From Methylobacterium sp. E-005 (GTDB lineage: Bacteria; Pseudomonadota; Alphaproteobacteria; Rhizobiales; Beijerinckiaceae), in NCBI RefSeq assembly GCF_022829725.1, contig NZ_JAKSYG010000174.1, forward strand, positions 1 to 55,455: a stretch of DNA of 55,455 nt, given 5' to 3'. A program made the position numbers and the translations under genes. Positions 1 to 7,868 of the stretch are shown piece after piece. How positions within the stretch are numbered: position 1 is the first letter of the stretch; the number at the start of each line of letters is the position of its first letter. The notes under the pieces are model-generated. The model did not search any database. It was given only the letters and a program-made list of their open reading frames with translations, and was not told where the DNA came from.

Positions 1-79
1 TGCGACCCTGCGAGATCAAGACATCGACCTGCCGCAGCTTAGCAACGATCTCTTCAGCCGTATGCTTCTTCCGTCCCAT
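1..79 (-). CDS. IS3-family transposase OrfA, N-terminus only
   Basis: Partial gene running off the left edge. From ATG at 79 the minus strand reads MGRKKHTAEEIVAKLRQVDV and continues to the edge. This is the typical start of the small HTH-containing OrfA protein of IS3-family elements, which binds the element ends and is usually joined to the OrfB integrase by frameshifting. About 26 codons are visible and no defect is seen in them. Confidence 0.75.
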   Translation of the reverse strand, partial: MGRKKHTAEEIVAKLRQVDVLISQGR

Positions 80-144
80 GACGACATCCTCCACATGGCT
101 CAAAGCCATACCTCAGGGAGGACCACTTTTCAGGGGGCAGGCCA
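1..144 (-). mobile_element. IS3-family insertion sequence, one end (cut by window edge)
   Basis: One end of an insertion sequence. The minus strand carries the start of an OrfA-type transposase (1-79), and outside it lies a terminal-repeat-like sequence at about 119-144. Read outward-in on the minus strand, this begins TGGCCTGCCCCCTGAAAAG, which matches the CCCCCTGAAAAGTGG type of end known from the IS3 family (IS407-like group). The rest of the element lies left of the window, so intactness and the target duplication cannot be judged. Confidence 0.8.
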
Positions 145-302
145 TGTAGGCGGGCTGGTGTGCGCCCAAACTGGAATGGCCCGATCCCCTTTCGCTCCAT
201 TAGATACGCATAGAGGTCCCCCGCGGTGCGGCGGATGCCGATGATCGGCACGTGGAAGTGGACGCGGTCGATCCAAAGTGGGTCACGCTCGGCGTTCTGG
301 GC

Positions 303-320
303 AGTGCAACCGGTTGCACT
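303..320. promoter_or_regulatory. perfect LacI/GalR-type palindrome
   Basis: AGTGCAACCGGTTGCACT is a perfect 18-bp palindrome with a central CG. This is the architecture of LacI/GalR-family operators (TGnAAnCGnTTnCA). Three near-identical copies occur at 669, 2365 and 37480. No LacI-type regulator is encoded in the window and no intact gene is directly downstream, so it may be an operator or part of a dispersed repeat. Confidence 0.5.
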
Positions 321-668
321 GGTAGAGAATGACCGGAGGGCTTGGACGCGTTCGCGATAGCGTGGTGGTCTTGGGGGCTCATGCATGCAGAATGGCGATG
401 TCAGTGGGCTTCTATAGAGGGAGGGGCGCTGGAAGGTGCCGCATCACTTTACCAGGGGTGTGACGCCGGTGGACGGCAATCTCATTGTCGCGTAGAGCCG
501 CCCCGAACCCAAATCGGTCCATGAGGGTCAATGGCTGCTACATGCAGATCGTACTCGCTCTTGCTAAGTTTTTAACTTCTTGGATTTGAGAAATCAGGGA
601 CGATGGACCCGCACAGTCCGTCACCGTTCCCAGCTGCACGCTCTGTCTGCTGGAGACTTTTGCTACCC

Positions 669-686
669 AGTGCAACCGGTTTCACT
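669..686. promoter_or_regulatory. LacI/GalR-type palindrome, copy 2
   Basis: AGTGCAACCGGTTTCACT differs from the perfect palindrome at 303 by one base (TTT for TTG in the right arm). It lies in gene-poor DNA about 240 bp beyond the end of the minus-strand toxin candidate. Confidence 0.45.
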
Positions 687-785
687 AGCTGGACTGATCG
701 ACGCAACTTCAAATTGACGGTGGTAGCGCAGTCGCTTGGCTAGATCTCGCGGCGCCTAAACATCCACCACCGCGACCTCTCGGCG

Positions 786-803
786 AAAGCAGCCATGCTG
801 CTT
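786..803. repeat. small dispersed hairpin repeat
   Basis: AAAGCAGCCATGCTGCTT forms a short hairpin (AGCAG / CTGCT). Close relatives with compensating arm changes occur at 2483-2501 and 28526-28550, and a partial one near 37270. The general form is AAGCRG-nCATn-CYGCTT, often followed by GCGCCCA or CGGCCA. It looks like a dispersed intergenic repeat rather than a gene part. Confidence 0.4.
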
Positions 804-923
804 CGCGCCCAGCTCACGGCGCCGGAAATTCAGGTGCGATTCGGGCCAGCTCGGCCTGCTGTAGCACCAGCTCAATCGTAACCCGGCATTCAGGTGACTA
901 GGCAGGTGACTCTGAGCGATCAA

Positions 924-1331
924 TCAGACGAGGCTGGCGCGAACCGCCTCTGTCTGGGCAGGGGAGATATCCAAGCTCTCCAATGCGCACTCCTGGATCA
1001 TGCGTGTGATCTCCTTCGGTAGATCGCAGACAGGCTTGATCAGACCGGAGAAGCGCGCGGCAAGCACGGCCTTCGATCCAAACTCGTAGAACTCGTCCAG
1101 GCAAACCCAGGTGTTGCAACGAAGATAGCAGCACCCCGGCGGAAGGTACGCGTTGTGAAAGCGATCCTCTGGCTGGCAGCCAAAGGACGTCCCCCTGCCG
1201 TGCTGCTTCGATGTGGTTTTGGCCACCACGTGGATCGAGGCCACGTTCCCGAGCGCTACGAAGAGCTTCTCGCCGGTCTCGCCATCATGGAAGTAAAACT
1301 CCTCGTGGAAGAACACAGACCCAGGGATCAT
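924..1331 (-). CDS. candidate toxin partner of a Panacea antitoxin
   Basis: A 135-residue protein of unknown activity encoded directly after the Panacea-domain gene. Its ATG (1331) overlaps the upstream TGA (ATGA), so the two are translationally coupled. The N-terminus (GSVFFHEEFYFHDGETGEKL), a KTTS segment near residue 39 and a GCCYL...TWVCLDEFYEF block resemble small uncharacterised proteins with a PemK/MazF-like layout, but I cannot assign a fold with certainty. Panacea-domain genes are known partners of many unrelated toxins, so context is the main argument. It has no signal peptide or membrane segment. It could instead be an accessory protein. Confidence 0.65.
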   Translation of the reverse strand: MIPGSVFFHEEFYFHDGETGEKLFVALGNVASIHVVAKTTSKQHGRGTSFGCQPEDRFHNAYLPPGCCYLRCNTWVCLDEFYEFGSKAVLAARFSGLIKPVCDLPKEITRMIQECALESLDISPAQTEAVRASLV

Positions 1332-1885
1332 CCAAGCCGGTCCACCAGTGCCCTTCGATCAGCTGCAACCCGCGTCATCGACTCGGCTTCGTCAGCTCTC
1401 AGCGCCAGCTCGTAAGGGATCTTGTGCTGTCGCAGGCCCTGCTGGTTGTAAATCTTGTCCCACGGCATGTTCTCGAGGTGAGTCGCCTCGACCATGTCGT
1501 CGGAGCGCGCATCTCGATACTCGTGCGCCAGGCTCTGCATGAGCGCCATTTCGCGACGAGTGAAATGACGATCTGAGAACTCCGCCTTCGGCTTGATGTC
1601 TAGCATCATCTGCTCACCGCCACGGATCGGCTTCTGGCCGAAGTCGATGGCATCAGCCATGTCGGGCTGCGGAGCGTCTATCTCCTCATAAAGCGCAACA
1701 GGCACAGGCCCCATTTTCCAGGCGCTGTAATTCTGGCCCGTGACGCTTCTGCCGGTAAGCTTGAAATGCTCGAAGTCGAGGAAATAGAGAAGCTTGAACA
1801 GCTTCACTTTTCCGCATTGGCGGGTGTGGGTGACGAAGAAAGTGATCGCCTGGATCAGCTTTTCGCGTTCATGCGTGACTAGCAT
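1328..1885 (-). CDS. Panacea-domain (DUF4065, SocA-like) antitoxin
   Basis: A 185-residue protein with the Panacea/DUF4065 signature at about residues 24-70: KLFKLLYFLDFEHFKLTGR, followed by Y-x-AWK-x-GPVP. Proteins with this domain (SocA, GepA, PanA) act as antitoxins that neutralise diverse small toxins or deliver them to proteases. It is the first gene of a two-gene minus-strand operon and overlaps the downstream gene by 4 bp, the usual toxin-antitoxin layout. The C-terminal third (about 120-185), rich in charged residues, probably contacts the toxin. The start at 1885 gives the normal family length. Confidence 0.85.
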   Translation of the reverse strand: MLVTHEREKLIQAITFFVTHTRQCGKVKLFKLLYFLDFEHFKLTGRSVTGQNYSAWKMGPVPVALYEEIDAPQPDMADAIDFGQKPIRGGEQMMLDIKPKAEFSDRHFTRREMALMQSLAHEYRDARSDDMVEATHLENMPWDKIYNQQGLRQHKIPYELALRADEAESMTRVAADRRALVDRLG

Positions 1886-2206
1886 TTTCCGCCCCTACGA
1901 ACGGTCGATGCTGATGAGTGCAATGAAGCGATAGCCGTACGAAGCGCCGGCGACGGACGTGTGCATTGGACGACCCTCCCCGCGATCCATGCTATGGCGG
2001 GCACAAAGAACCATGCGAGCCTGATCGCTTTATGTTCTTCGTTATCCCCGCTGTCCACACTCCTATCCCAAGTTCTCAATATGTTCCAGATGGAGGAAGT
2101 GCGTATGGCGCCGCAGCCACAGAGAGAGGCGTTCTGCTCGCCGCTCTTGTCCGCCGAGGCAGTCTTCCCTTCCAATCGGGCTACGCGCAGGTCGTCTCCA
2201 TCAACA

Positions 2207-2307
2207 GGGGTTGATCCCTGCTACACCTGACTGCTACGCCGCGAGGGCAGGGGACTTCTCTAAGTCATTGATCTTGTAGGCATCGGCAGTCCCGGACGAT
2301 TGCCCGC
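2207..2307. repeat. 101-bp dispersed repeat, copy A
   Basis: Roughly 85 percent identical by eye to 37527-37627, in the same orientation and 35 kb apart. Both copies start with GGGGTTGATC and end near GGACGATTG. Both sit next to a LacI-type palindrome, 58 bp after the repeat here and about 30 bp before it in the other copy. Both keep a minus-strand frame ending AYKIN-x-LEK...stop, suggesting a conserved gene end carried with a mobile element. The nature of the element is not recognised. Confidence 0.6.
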
Positions 2308-2364
2308 ATCTTCCGACAAGATTGCGAGGTTCGCCGCTGTAGCGGCACGAGCCCGCTGTTACCT

Positions 2365-2382
2365 AGTGCAACCGGTTTCACT
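2365..2382. promoter_or_regulatory. LacI/GalR-type palindrome, copy 3
   Basis: AGTGCAACCGGTTTCACT is identical to the copy at 669-686. It lies shortly after the 101-bp repeat, with no intact gene directly downstream. Confidence 0.45.
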
Positions 2383-2482
2383 GGCTCAGTCGAACAACAT
2401 ACCCTCGGGCCGACGGCGGTTGCGCCCTTGCCCGACCCGATGCCTGCGCTGCTACGGCATCCAATAGGGCGACCGCCCGCTA

Positions 2483-2501
2483 AAAGCAGCCATACTGCTT
2501 T
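2483..2501. repeat. small dispersed hairpin repeat, copy 2
   Basis: AAAGCAGCCATACTGCTTT matches the copy at 786-803 except for one loop base, and is again followed by GCGCCCA. Confidence 0.4.
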
Positions 2502-2805
2502 GCGCCCATCCCGGTCATTCAGATGGCTTCGACGACGTCCCGTAAGCGGACGTTACGGGCCACGATCGGCCATTCGCATAAGGGCACGCTACGGAACGTC
2601 GGTGTGTAGATCGGCGTTAAAGCGGGGCCCCAGCTAAAACCAAGATAGCGTATTGATCTTATTGGCAGAAGCAAAAGAGGAGCGGGATCTCGGTCGGCGC
2701 TGATTGGGACCCCGCCTCTAAATGGAAATTTTTTGTTTGTTGAGGACGTTACCGTCCTTCAGGAAGGAGTCCCGGATCGGCGCTTATCTGCAGCCATTCG
2801 CAAAA

Positions 2806-3046
2806 TCAGGCGCGTTGCACAGCGAGTGCCTCGGCAGCGTGGCCAACCGGGCCGTGTTGGATACCCTGGTAGCCGAGCCAACCGGTGTAGAGGCCGATAA
2901 GAACGATCAGACCTGCGGAGGCGTAGGGGGCCAGCTGCGCGAAGCTGCTGAACCCGGACCAGCGGCTGGCGATTTGCTTGACGCTCAACGCCGCAATCAC
3001 GCCCGCCGAGGGCCGAGAGCAGCCCTGGCGAGCCGACGATCACTAT
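2806..3046 (-). pseudogene. NicO/RcnA-type nickel-cobalt exporter, C-terminal remnant
   Basis: A minus-strand fragment with a hydrophobic tail: ALSVKQIASRWSGF, then a membrane segment ending GLYTGWLGYQGI. This resembles the last helix of NicO/RcnA-type Ni/Co efflux proteins. Just upstream a related stretch (SPGLLSALGG) sits in another frame, which indicates a frameshift, and the rest of the roughly 300-residue protein is missing. The family call is from memory of the motif and is tentative; the broken state is clear. Confidence 0.4.
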
Positions 3047-3218
3047 CATTCAGTTGAACACCCTGATGCAGGCCCTGCGCGCTGCCGGCGCCAGCTTCTC
3101 AGAAGCCGATCCTGACCATAGCTCTGGAGAGGGACGGTCCTGAGCTTTGGTCATGCCGAGCGTCTGGAGCTATAGCGAGGGCCAGGGCTTAGAATGCCGG
3201 TAGCGCCAAACGCGCCAC

Positions 3219-3386
3219 TCAATGACTGCGGATGGTGGGTGGATACGCTCTGGATGCAGCAGTGCCCGCGATCCGACGCACCCTAGCGATGATCCGGCAA
3301 GAAGCTTCTTCCGCTCCCTGACGCTCCGCGTCCATCTCCAGTTCAAGCAAGCGATTGAACAAAAGCGCGTCCTGCGTGCTGGCCAT
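3219..3386 (-). CDS. small hypothetical protein
   Basis: About 55 residues from ATG at 3386 (MASTQDALLFNRLLELEMDA...). A GAGGA-like ribosome site lies about 10 nt upstream. The N-terminal half is predicted helical and leucine/glutamate rich; the rest is basic. No recognised family. The frame stays open upstream (to 3509), but that part has poor protein character. It stands alone between decayed DNA and the zinc-ribbon gene. Confidence 0.3.
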   Translation of the reverse strand: MASTQDALLFNRLLELEMDAERQGAEEASCRIIARVRRIAGTAASRAYPPTIRSH

Positions 3387-3604
3387 TGTCGACTGATCCT
3401 CGGAGAGGATAATGACGAGCTTTCGCATAAAGCGACATGTTATCGACGGCGACCACGCGGCCATTGGCGTGCCCCAACATTCAAGTATCCGCGTGAGAAC
3501 AATAATCATAAATCTGATACCGGCGCCATCATTTGATAGAGTCTCATCGATATAATTATGCTCGCTTTGAGATGGTCAACTCTGACAGGAGCATGGATGC
3601 AGCC

Positions 3605-3817
3605 ATGCCGAATGACCTCCCGCAAGGCCGAGTCACTTTTCGTGGCCGCGGACTGGCCTTTATCTCCGGCACACGAATTGTCGTAAAAATCTGTCCGCTT
3701 TGTTCGCAATGGAATGCACCAAAGGCGGCGGAGAACGGCCACTGCGGCTGGTGTGCCTACGTTCCATCGTACTTGGACGTGGAGCCGGTTGCTGTCGCAC
3801 GGATCGGCATGATCTGA
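3605..3817 (+). CDS. small double-CxxC zinc-ribbon protein (copy 1)
   Basis: A 70-residue protein with two CxxC knuckles (CPLC and CGWC, 13 residues apart) inside the conserved block CSQWNAPKAA, expected to bind one zinc ion. A close paralogue lies at 7869-8075. The start at 3605 is chosen because MPNDLPQG aligns with the start of the paralogue; AGGAG at 3587-3591 is slightly far, and an ATG at 3593 is the alternative. The preceding FRGRGLAF...GTRIV stretch is also conserved. Function is unknown; nucleic-acid or protein binding is possible. It has no export signal. Confidence 0.7.
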   Translation: MPNDLPQGRVTFRGRGLAFISGTRIVVKICPLCSQWNAPKAAENGHCGWCAYVPSYLDVEPVAVARIGMI

Positions 3818-3889
3818 TGCCGAGTTGCGCATCCTTGAGAGCAAGGTAAGCCAATCGATGGCCCGGCACGATTAGTGCTTTAGGTCCAT

Positions 3890-4150
3890 ATGCCGCCGGC
3901 ACATCTAAATTGTATCCCGTTGTATTTCTTCCACGTCCGCGATGGGGGCCGACTGATTGAAGACGTGGATGGCAGTTATTTGCCGAGCTTGGCAGAAGCA
4001 TGCGCCGACGCTTCTGCTTCTGCCCGTCACGTGCTCGCAAAGGGCCGATCGCTCGGCGAGGTGCTGGATGGACGATGCTTTCAGATCAGCGACAGCGCCG
4101 GGTTGATCCTCGCCGTGATGCCCTTCAAGGAAGCGATCATCCCGAGGTAA
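3890..4150 (+). CDS. DUF6894 family protein
   Basis: An 86-residue protein with the DUF6894 pattern: PLYFFHVRDGGRLIEDVDGS near the N-terminus, then an alanine-rich helix (EACADASASARHVLA), then a short strand pair ending in IIPR. These small proteins are very common in Methylobacterium, Bradyrhizobium and relatives and have no established function. ATG 3890 is used; it adds about 9 residues before the usual PxYFFHV start. It follows the zinc-ribbon gene by 72 bp on the same strand. Confidence 0.75.
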   Translation: MPPAHLNCIPLYFFHVRDGGRLIEDVDGSYLPSLAEACADASASARHVLAKGRSLGEVLDGRCFQISDSAGLILAVMPFKEAIIPR

Positions 4151-4269
4151 ATATCCCGGCAGGATAGCCACTGGCGCACGGGTATCGAGCGGCCCCGACC
4201 CACGGGCAAGGTCCTTCTCGCCGCATAGCCTACCGACGCCAGGAACCATGCCTTCGCGCCTTGAATACC

Positions 4270-4659
4270 CTAACTTGAACGCTTGGCGCTCCAACTGCCG
4301 GTGCATTCGACCAGTCCGCCGGACGTGCGCCATGTGCCGCTGCCGTCGCCCTTGGCGTCGAGGCTGCCGGAGATCGGGACCTTGTTGGCGCCGCTGGTGA
4401 TCGTGGCGTGCACGGAGCCGCTCGCAGACACGCCGCCGTCGATATCGACCTCTTCACCGGGGATCGAGGCATCGCTATCCTTGATCTGCACGTGATAGCT
4501 CGTGCTCGCCGAACAGGGGCCTTGAGCCGTGGTGGCGACGATGGTCCAAGAGCCATCGTACTGGTTCGGCACCCGGACTTTTTTCATGGCGGCACCAGCC
4601 GAGCAGAGAGCGCCAGCCGTCAGGCCAGTTGCGAGGATCAAGACAGGAATACGGGCCAC
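4270..4659 (-). CDS. secreted or periplasmic beta-rich protein
   Basis: A 129-residue exported protein. GTG at 4659 is preferred because GGAG lies 6 nt upstream and the frame then begins with a clean signal peptide (VARIPVLILATGLTAGALCS, cleaved near AGAA). The mature part has the layout of a common alphaproteobacterial family: YDGSWTIVATTAQGPC near the start, a beta-rich middle, then GSGTWRTSGG and a final CTGSW. The two cysteines probably form a disulfide. Role unknown. Confidence 0.7.
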   Translation of the reverse strand: MARIPVLILATGLTAGALCSAGAAMKKVRVPNQYDGSWTIVATTAQGPCSASTSYHVQIKDSDASIPGEEVDIDGGVSASGSVHATITSGANKVPISGSLDAKGDGSGTWRTSGGLVECTGSWSAKRSS

Positions 4660-4981
4660 GGACAGCTCCGACGGTTGCGCCGTCGGGACTGACTTCGCGC
4701 TCTGAAAACAATAGCATCGCACAAACAGTTTCCGGATCTCGGCGCCTTCACCGCTTCTCAGGCGATTTCCCTCGGCAGTCTAATCTGATGCGAGCGGGGC
4801 AGTCCGACGATCGAGCAGACGCCGGCGCATACGGGGTCCAACTCGACTCTGGTCCAGCACAGCGTTGGCGGTCAGCTCGGCGGCAAGATCCCGCATCACT
4901 GGGAGCGCGCAGGTCTGCGCGTGCTGATCTCGATGCCGATGACCCAGCTGCTGCCGATGAACGGGACCGGATCGGGCTCCC
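4660..4981. other. intergenic, no gene seen
   Basis: The end-to-start gap between the secreted protein gene and the end of the 4982-6251 minus-strand operon. Open frames on both strands lack protein character. No obvious terminator. Confidence 0.35.
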
Positions 4982-5347
4982 TCAGCCCCACAGAGCGCTG
5001 AAGGTTCGCTCGAAGTCTCCGACCAAAGTCCGGTTGCAGAAACGGTGCAGGACGGGACCGTCCGTCGTTCCCTCGCGCATCTCAATCGACTCGGTATTCT
5101 GGTCGTAGGAGAAGGTCAGATGGCGACCGCCGAGGGTGGTCGACAGGATGGCGTTGGTACCCATCTCGTCCTGGATCATCTCAGTCGATCCGGGCGCGCC
5201 GCGCCACATGATCCCGCCGAGCAGCGCCAAGGTGACCGCCTTCATCTGCAAGGCCTCACCTTCGGATTGCGCGATGACGCTCACCGCGTACCGCCGCACG
5301 GCGTCGAGGTCGGTCGTCTCGGACTTGACGGGAGCGAACTGAGGCAT
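4982..5347 (-). CDS. hypothetical cytosolic protein, operon end
   Basis: A 121-residue protein from ATG 5347 (MPQFAPVKSETTDLDAVRRY). Helical N-terminal half (SVIAQSEGEALQMKAVTLAL) followed by a strand-rich part (HLTFSYDQNTESIEM). No recognised domain, signal peptide or membrane helix. It is the last gene of a minus-strand run from 6251 and starts 4 bp after the upstream stop, so it is probably co-transcribed with the stress-like protein. Confidence 0.65.
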   Translation of the reverse strand: MPQFAPVKSETTDLDAVRRYAVSVIAQSEGEALQMKAVTLALLGGIMWRGAPGSTEMIQDEMGTNAILSTTLGGRHLTFSYDQNTESIEMREGTTDGPVLHRFCNRTLVGDFERTFSALWG

Positions 5348-5351
5348 CGGC

Positions 5352-5807
5352 TTATTCCCGTCTCGTCGTGATGTCCGTGGCACCGGTCGAGGTGGCGGAA
5401 TAGCCGCCCCACCCCTCTGTCGAGACCGGCGACGTGCCGCCCCACCCCTCGGCGCGCCACGTCGCGAGGCGCAGCGTCGGGTCGACCGAGCCGTGGTCCT
5501 CCAGGATGCTCATGACGTGGTCCCGCTGGGCGTCCGCGACCACCAGGTCCAGCATCGCCGCGCCCTGCCTCAGCCGCGCGCAGCAGGCGTCCAATGCCTC
5601 CCGGGGCAGGCCCATCGTCCCGAGCCTATCCCGGAGGCCGGGGCCGTCGGGAAGCGCCGCCGTCGCCTCGACGCGTCCGGGTTCCGGATCAGCGGAGCCG
5701 ACGACGAGCCGGATCGCCCGCTCGGGAATGCCGGCCGCGACCAGCGTGGCCATCGCCGCCTGCGCCTTGCTGCGGCTCTCATACAGCGCGAGGATCCCGA
5801 GACTCAT
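5352..5807 (-). CDS. general stress protein-like (YflT/GsiB-region type) protein
   Basis: A 151-residue protein from ATG 5807 (MSLGILALYESRSKAQAAMA). The alternation ALYESRSKAQAAMATLVAAG...AIRLVVG...VVADAQRDHVMSILEDHG matches the small ferredoxin-like fold of heat-induced stress protein YflT and general stress protein 17M. A C-terminal tail carries the repeated short motif EGWGG. The start overlaps the upstream stop (ATGA), so it is coupled to it. The family call is by pattern and moderate. Confidence 0.65.
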   Translation of the reverse strand: MSLGILALYESRSKAQAAMATLVAAGIPERAIRLVVGSADPEPGRVEATAALPDGPGLRDRLGTMGLPREALDACCARLRQGAAMLDLVVADAQRDHVMSILEDHGSVDPTLRLATWRAEGWGGTSPVSTEGWGGYSATSTGATDITTRRE

Positions 5808-6118
5808 GGTCGGGTCTTCGCTCGTGGCAGGGGTGCCTCCGATCGGTCGGCCGAGCCGCCCTCGGATGCGATCTCCGCTCGCGCCGCGGCGATGAACGCG
5901 GCGCGCTGATCCGCGCTCAAAGCGAAGCAGGCACTCATCGCGGATCCCTCCATCGGGGAGGGATCTACCCACATCCGGTCGCCCGGACCGGTGTCGAGAA
6001 AGTTCTGCTGAGCTCGTTCAAGCACCGCAGCCTCGACTGGATCTTCGTTCGCCGTCTCAACCGCGGTCACGGGTTCAGTGCTCTGTCCCAGGCATGTTCG
6101 GACGTGGCGCGCCGCCAT
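5804..6118 (-). CDS. hypothetical protein in the stress-like operon
   Basis: A protein of up to 104 residues, rich in alanine and acidic residues (VEAAVLERAQQNFLDTGPGD; ADQRAAFIAAARAEIA). No recognised domain. ATG 6118 overlaps the upstream 58-residue gene by 44 bp; GTG 6070, 4 bp after that gene's stop, is an equally good start giving 88 residues. Its stop overlaps the next start by 4 bp. No signal peptide. Confidence 0.55.
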   Translation of the reverse strand: MAARHVRTCLGQSTEPVTAVETANEDPVEAAVLERAQQNFLDTGPGDRMWVDPSPMEGSAMSACFALSADQRAAFIAAARAEIASEGGSADRSEAPLPRAKTRP

Positions 6119-6251
6119 GATCCTTGATGAGATTGGAACGTTCCGGGTCGCCCTTCAAATTGGCGACCTGCTTCCGTGCAGCCAATGCGAGGACGCCGAC
6201 TCCGCCTATCGTACCGAGCGCTAGAAATAGCAGAGAGATACCGCTGCCCAT
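6075..6251 (-). CDS. 58-residue membrane peptide, head of the operon
   Basis: A small gene with ATG 6251 and AAAGG 8 nt upstream. The protein begins MGSGISLLFLALGTIGGVGV, a single membrane helix, followed by a basic then proline-rich cytosolic tail ending in MPGTEH. It heads a minus-strand run of four genes (6251 to 4982) with overlapping or nearly touching ends. Function unknown. Confidence 0.5.
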   Translation of the reverse strand: MGSGISLLFLALGTIGGVGVLALAARKQVANLKGDPERSNLIKDHGGAPRPNMPGTEH

Positions 6252-6456
6252 GGGCGAAGCCTTTCATCGAAAGAACCGCCGAAGGAAGGGCGACGGGGAG
6301 CATGATGCTACAGATCGAACTAAGCCAAGGGTCATAGGTTGCCATTTTAGATGATATCAGGGGTGCGGCGTCTTTTCTTAACATTTTTAGGGAGTATCAA
6401 CGTGGTCTTAAGCCGCATTAATCTAGGCACTATCTACTACATCGCGGAGTTTTAAC
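6119..6456. other. divergent regulatory gap (partly occupied by the 6075-6251 gene)
   Basis: From 6252 to 6456 lies the divergent promoter region between the minus-strand operon and the plus-strand gene at 6457. It is AT-richer than its surroundings (runs such as TTTTCTTAACATTTTTA around 6374). No clear operator seen. Confidence 0.35.
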
Positions 6457-6711
6457 GTGTATAATAGCATCTTTTCATCGATAATGCTCGCGATTAAGTC
6501 GCGACGGGTCATCGAGTTGCGCATGGTACGCCTCGCTTGGGGTGGCCGTGAGGGCCGGGCCGAGATGCAGTCGATGGTGATCGAGAAGGTGCACGCCGCC
6601 GGTGAGGCAATGACGACGCTGATGCTCGGCGGCTCGTCCGAGACAGTCATCGCTCGCTACCGCGAGCACGTTGCCTTCAACACCAAGCGGCTATCAGCAG
6701 CCCGAGGCTGA
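6457..6711 (+). CDS. small hypothetical protein (phasin-like helical type)
   Basis: An 84-residue protein from GTG 6457 with GGAG 7 nt upstream. It is almost wholly helical: LAIKSRRVIELRMVRLAWGG, then a second helix (EMQSMVIEKVHAAGEAMTT) and an arginine-containing end. Similar short helical proteins are common in Methylobacterium; the layout recalls a phasin core, but this is only a resemblance. No cysteines or membrane segment. Confidence 0.6.
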   Translation: MYNSIFSSIMLAIKSRRVIELRMVRLAWGGREGRAEMQSMVIEKVHAAGEAMTTLMLGGSSETVIARYREHVAFNTKRLSAARG

Positions 6712-6742
6712 AGTATTTAATTTACGCCATAAGTTCTCGCGA

Positions 6743-7238
6743 ATGTTTTTTAAATACCAGACTATATTTTTGATTTCGGTCCTTGGCCTTTCGGCAACAT
6801 CTCCATCGCTCGCTCAGGATAAGACGGTGATCGGCACCGATACAATACTTACTGGCACGGGTCCAAGCTCCTCGACCGACGGAACGGGCGGCCAACTCAG
6901 GCAGGTCGCCAGGGCGGATGATGCAACGCGGCGCAGTAATCCCAAACCCATCACCTTCCTGACGTCACAGATGATCGGCACAGGGGTGCACAATCTGTCG
7001 GGACAGAGCGTCGGCAAGATGACTGACCTTCTGATCGGTGATGGGGGCGCCCTCAAGGCGGTGGTTCTAGATGTCGGAGGCGTCCTCGGCGTCGGCAGCC
7101 GCCGTATCGCGGTCCGAGCCCTCAGCGCTGGTGCTGTATCCCAGTGGCGACCGGTTCTCGGCCATGCTCATCATGGGCAAAGACACGATCGCGGCGGCTG
7201 CCACTTTCAAGCCGGATCAGACAGTCAAGTCCGACTAG
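6743..7238 (+). pseudogene. PRC-barrel domain exported protein, frameshifted
   Basis: From ATG 6743 the frame encodes a signal peptide (FLISVLGLSATSPSLAQ), a linker, and a PRC-barrel domain (SGQSVGKMTDLLIGDGGALK, VVLDVGGVLGVGSRRIAV). Near 7115-7122 the frame breaks. Shifting by one base recovers the domain end (SALVLYPSGDRFSAMLIMGK ... FKPDQTVKSD) and a TAG at 7236-7238. In the unshifted frame the protein would read on to 7255 with a nonsense tail. Either a recent single-base indel or a sequencing error; the rest is well preserved. Confidence 0.7.
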
Positions 7239-7868
7239 TGTCCACACCGTGCTGATTTTCGTCGGCTTGGTCGAAGAGAACCGAGCCGGCTGGATTATTG
7301 CGGGTTCTGATGGTCGGGGGCGGACCGGCGCGTGGCGTTGAGGCCGACCGGATCTTGTTTGAGCGAACCTCCGGATATCGGAATGGGCCGGGCCAGCAAT
7401 GGGGTATCTCAGTATGGGAGTTCGTCGAGAAGGGCGCGGGCCGGTGAGCTGCCGGCTCTTCGCGCAAATCGGCAGCGCGAAGTCGCTGCTGGGTGTCACG
7501 ATGCTGGTGACGGCAGTGCCCGCGTGCAGGTTCACCGGTCTCGTGCAGTGACCTTCGGCCCAGAGTTCATCCCTGAGAACGGCGGGGTGCCGGGCTCCGC
7601 TTACGGCTCCAGAAAGATGGAACGCGGGGCGAGCATTGTCGGCCCGAAACCAAGCAAGGAGGTCTCGCCCCTAAAGCCCGGCACATCAATGGCTTAGGCT
7701 CAAATCGTGGGTCAGAGGGAATTATCCCTGCGGGCTGGCCAAGCAGCCACTTCCTTCCTGCGCCAGCCGCTTCCCGAGCGCCCCATCGGATAGACCCGCT
7801 AAGAAAGCAGGTCTGGAGACCTTGAGCGGCCATTGACATCAACCTGCGGCATTGCGCAGGAGACACCT
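7239..7868. other. gene-poor stretch
   Basis: No supported gene. Frames on both strands are open by GC bias but have no family signal or ribosome site. The sequence just after the PRC-barrel gene (TGTCCACACCGTGCTGATTT) could be a mobile-element scar, but no partner end was found. Confidence 0.4.

Larger units (their letters stand above)
145..923. other. gene-poor decayed stretch
   Basis: No convincing gene: the open frames have no family resemblance, no good ribosome site, and overlap on both strands. It holds two of the four LacI-type palindromes (303-320, 669-686) and one copy of a small hairpin repeat (786-803). It probably consists of remnants of mobile DNA. Confidence 0.5.
1886..2805. 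other. gene-poor stretch with repeats
   Basis: No supported gene. It contains a 101-bp repeat (2207-2307) shared with 37527-37627, a LacI-type palindrome (2365-2382) and a small hairpin repeat (2483-2501). On the minus strand the 101-bp repeat could encode AYKINDLEKSPALAA followed by a stop, which may be the tail of a vanished gene. Confidence 0.45.

Noticed and set aside
54..386. Open frame of 110 codons on the minus strand at the left edge
   Set aside because: It overlaps the IS end in another frame, has no protein character and no ribosome site.
1879..2175. 98-codon minus-strand frame upstream of the Panacea gene
   Set aside because: Low-complexity arginine/serine content, no family and no start signal; the frame is open by base composition only.
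7239..7300. Possible mobile-element end after the PRC-barrel gene
   Set aside because: No matching inverted end or transposase was found.
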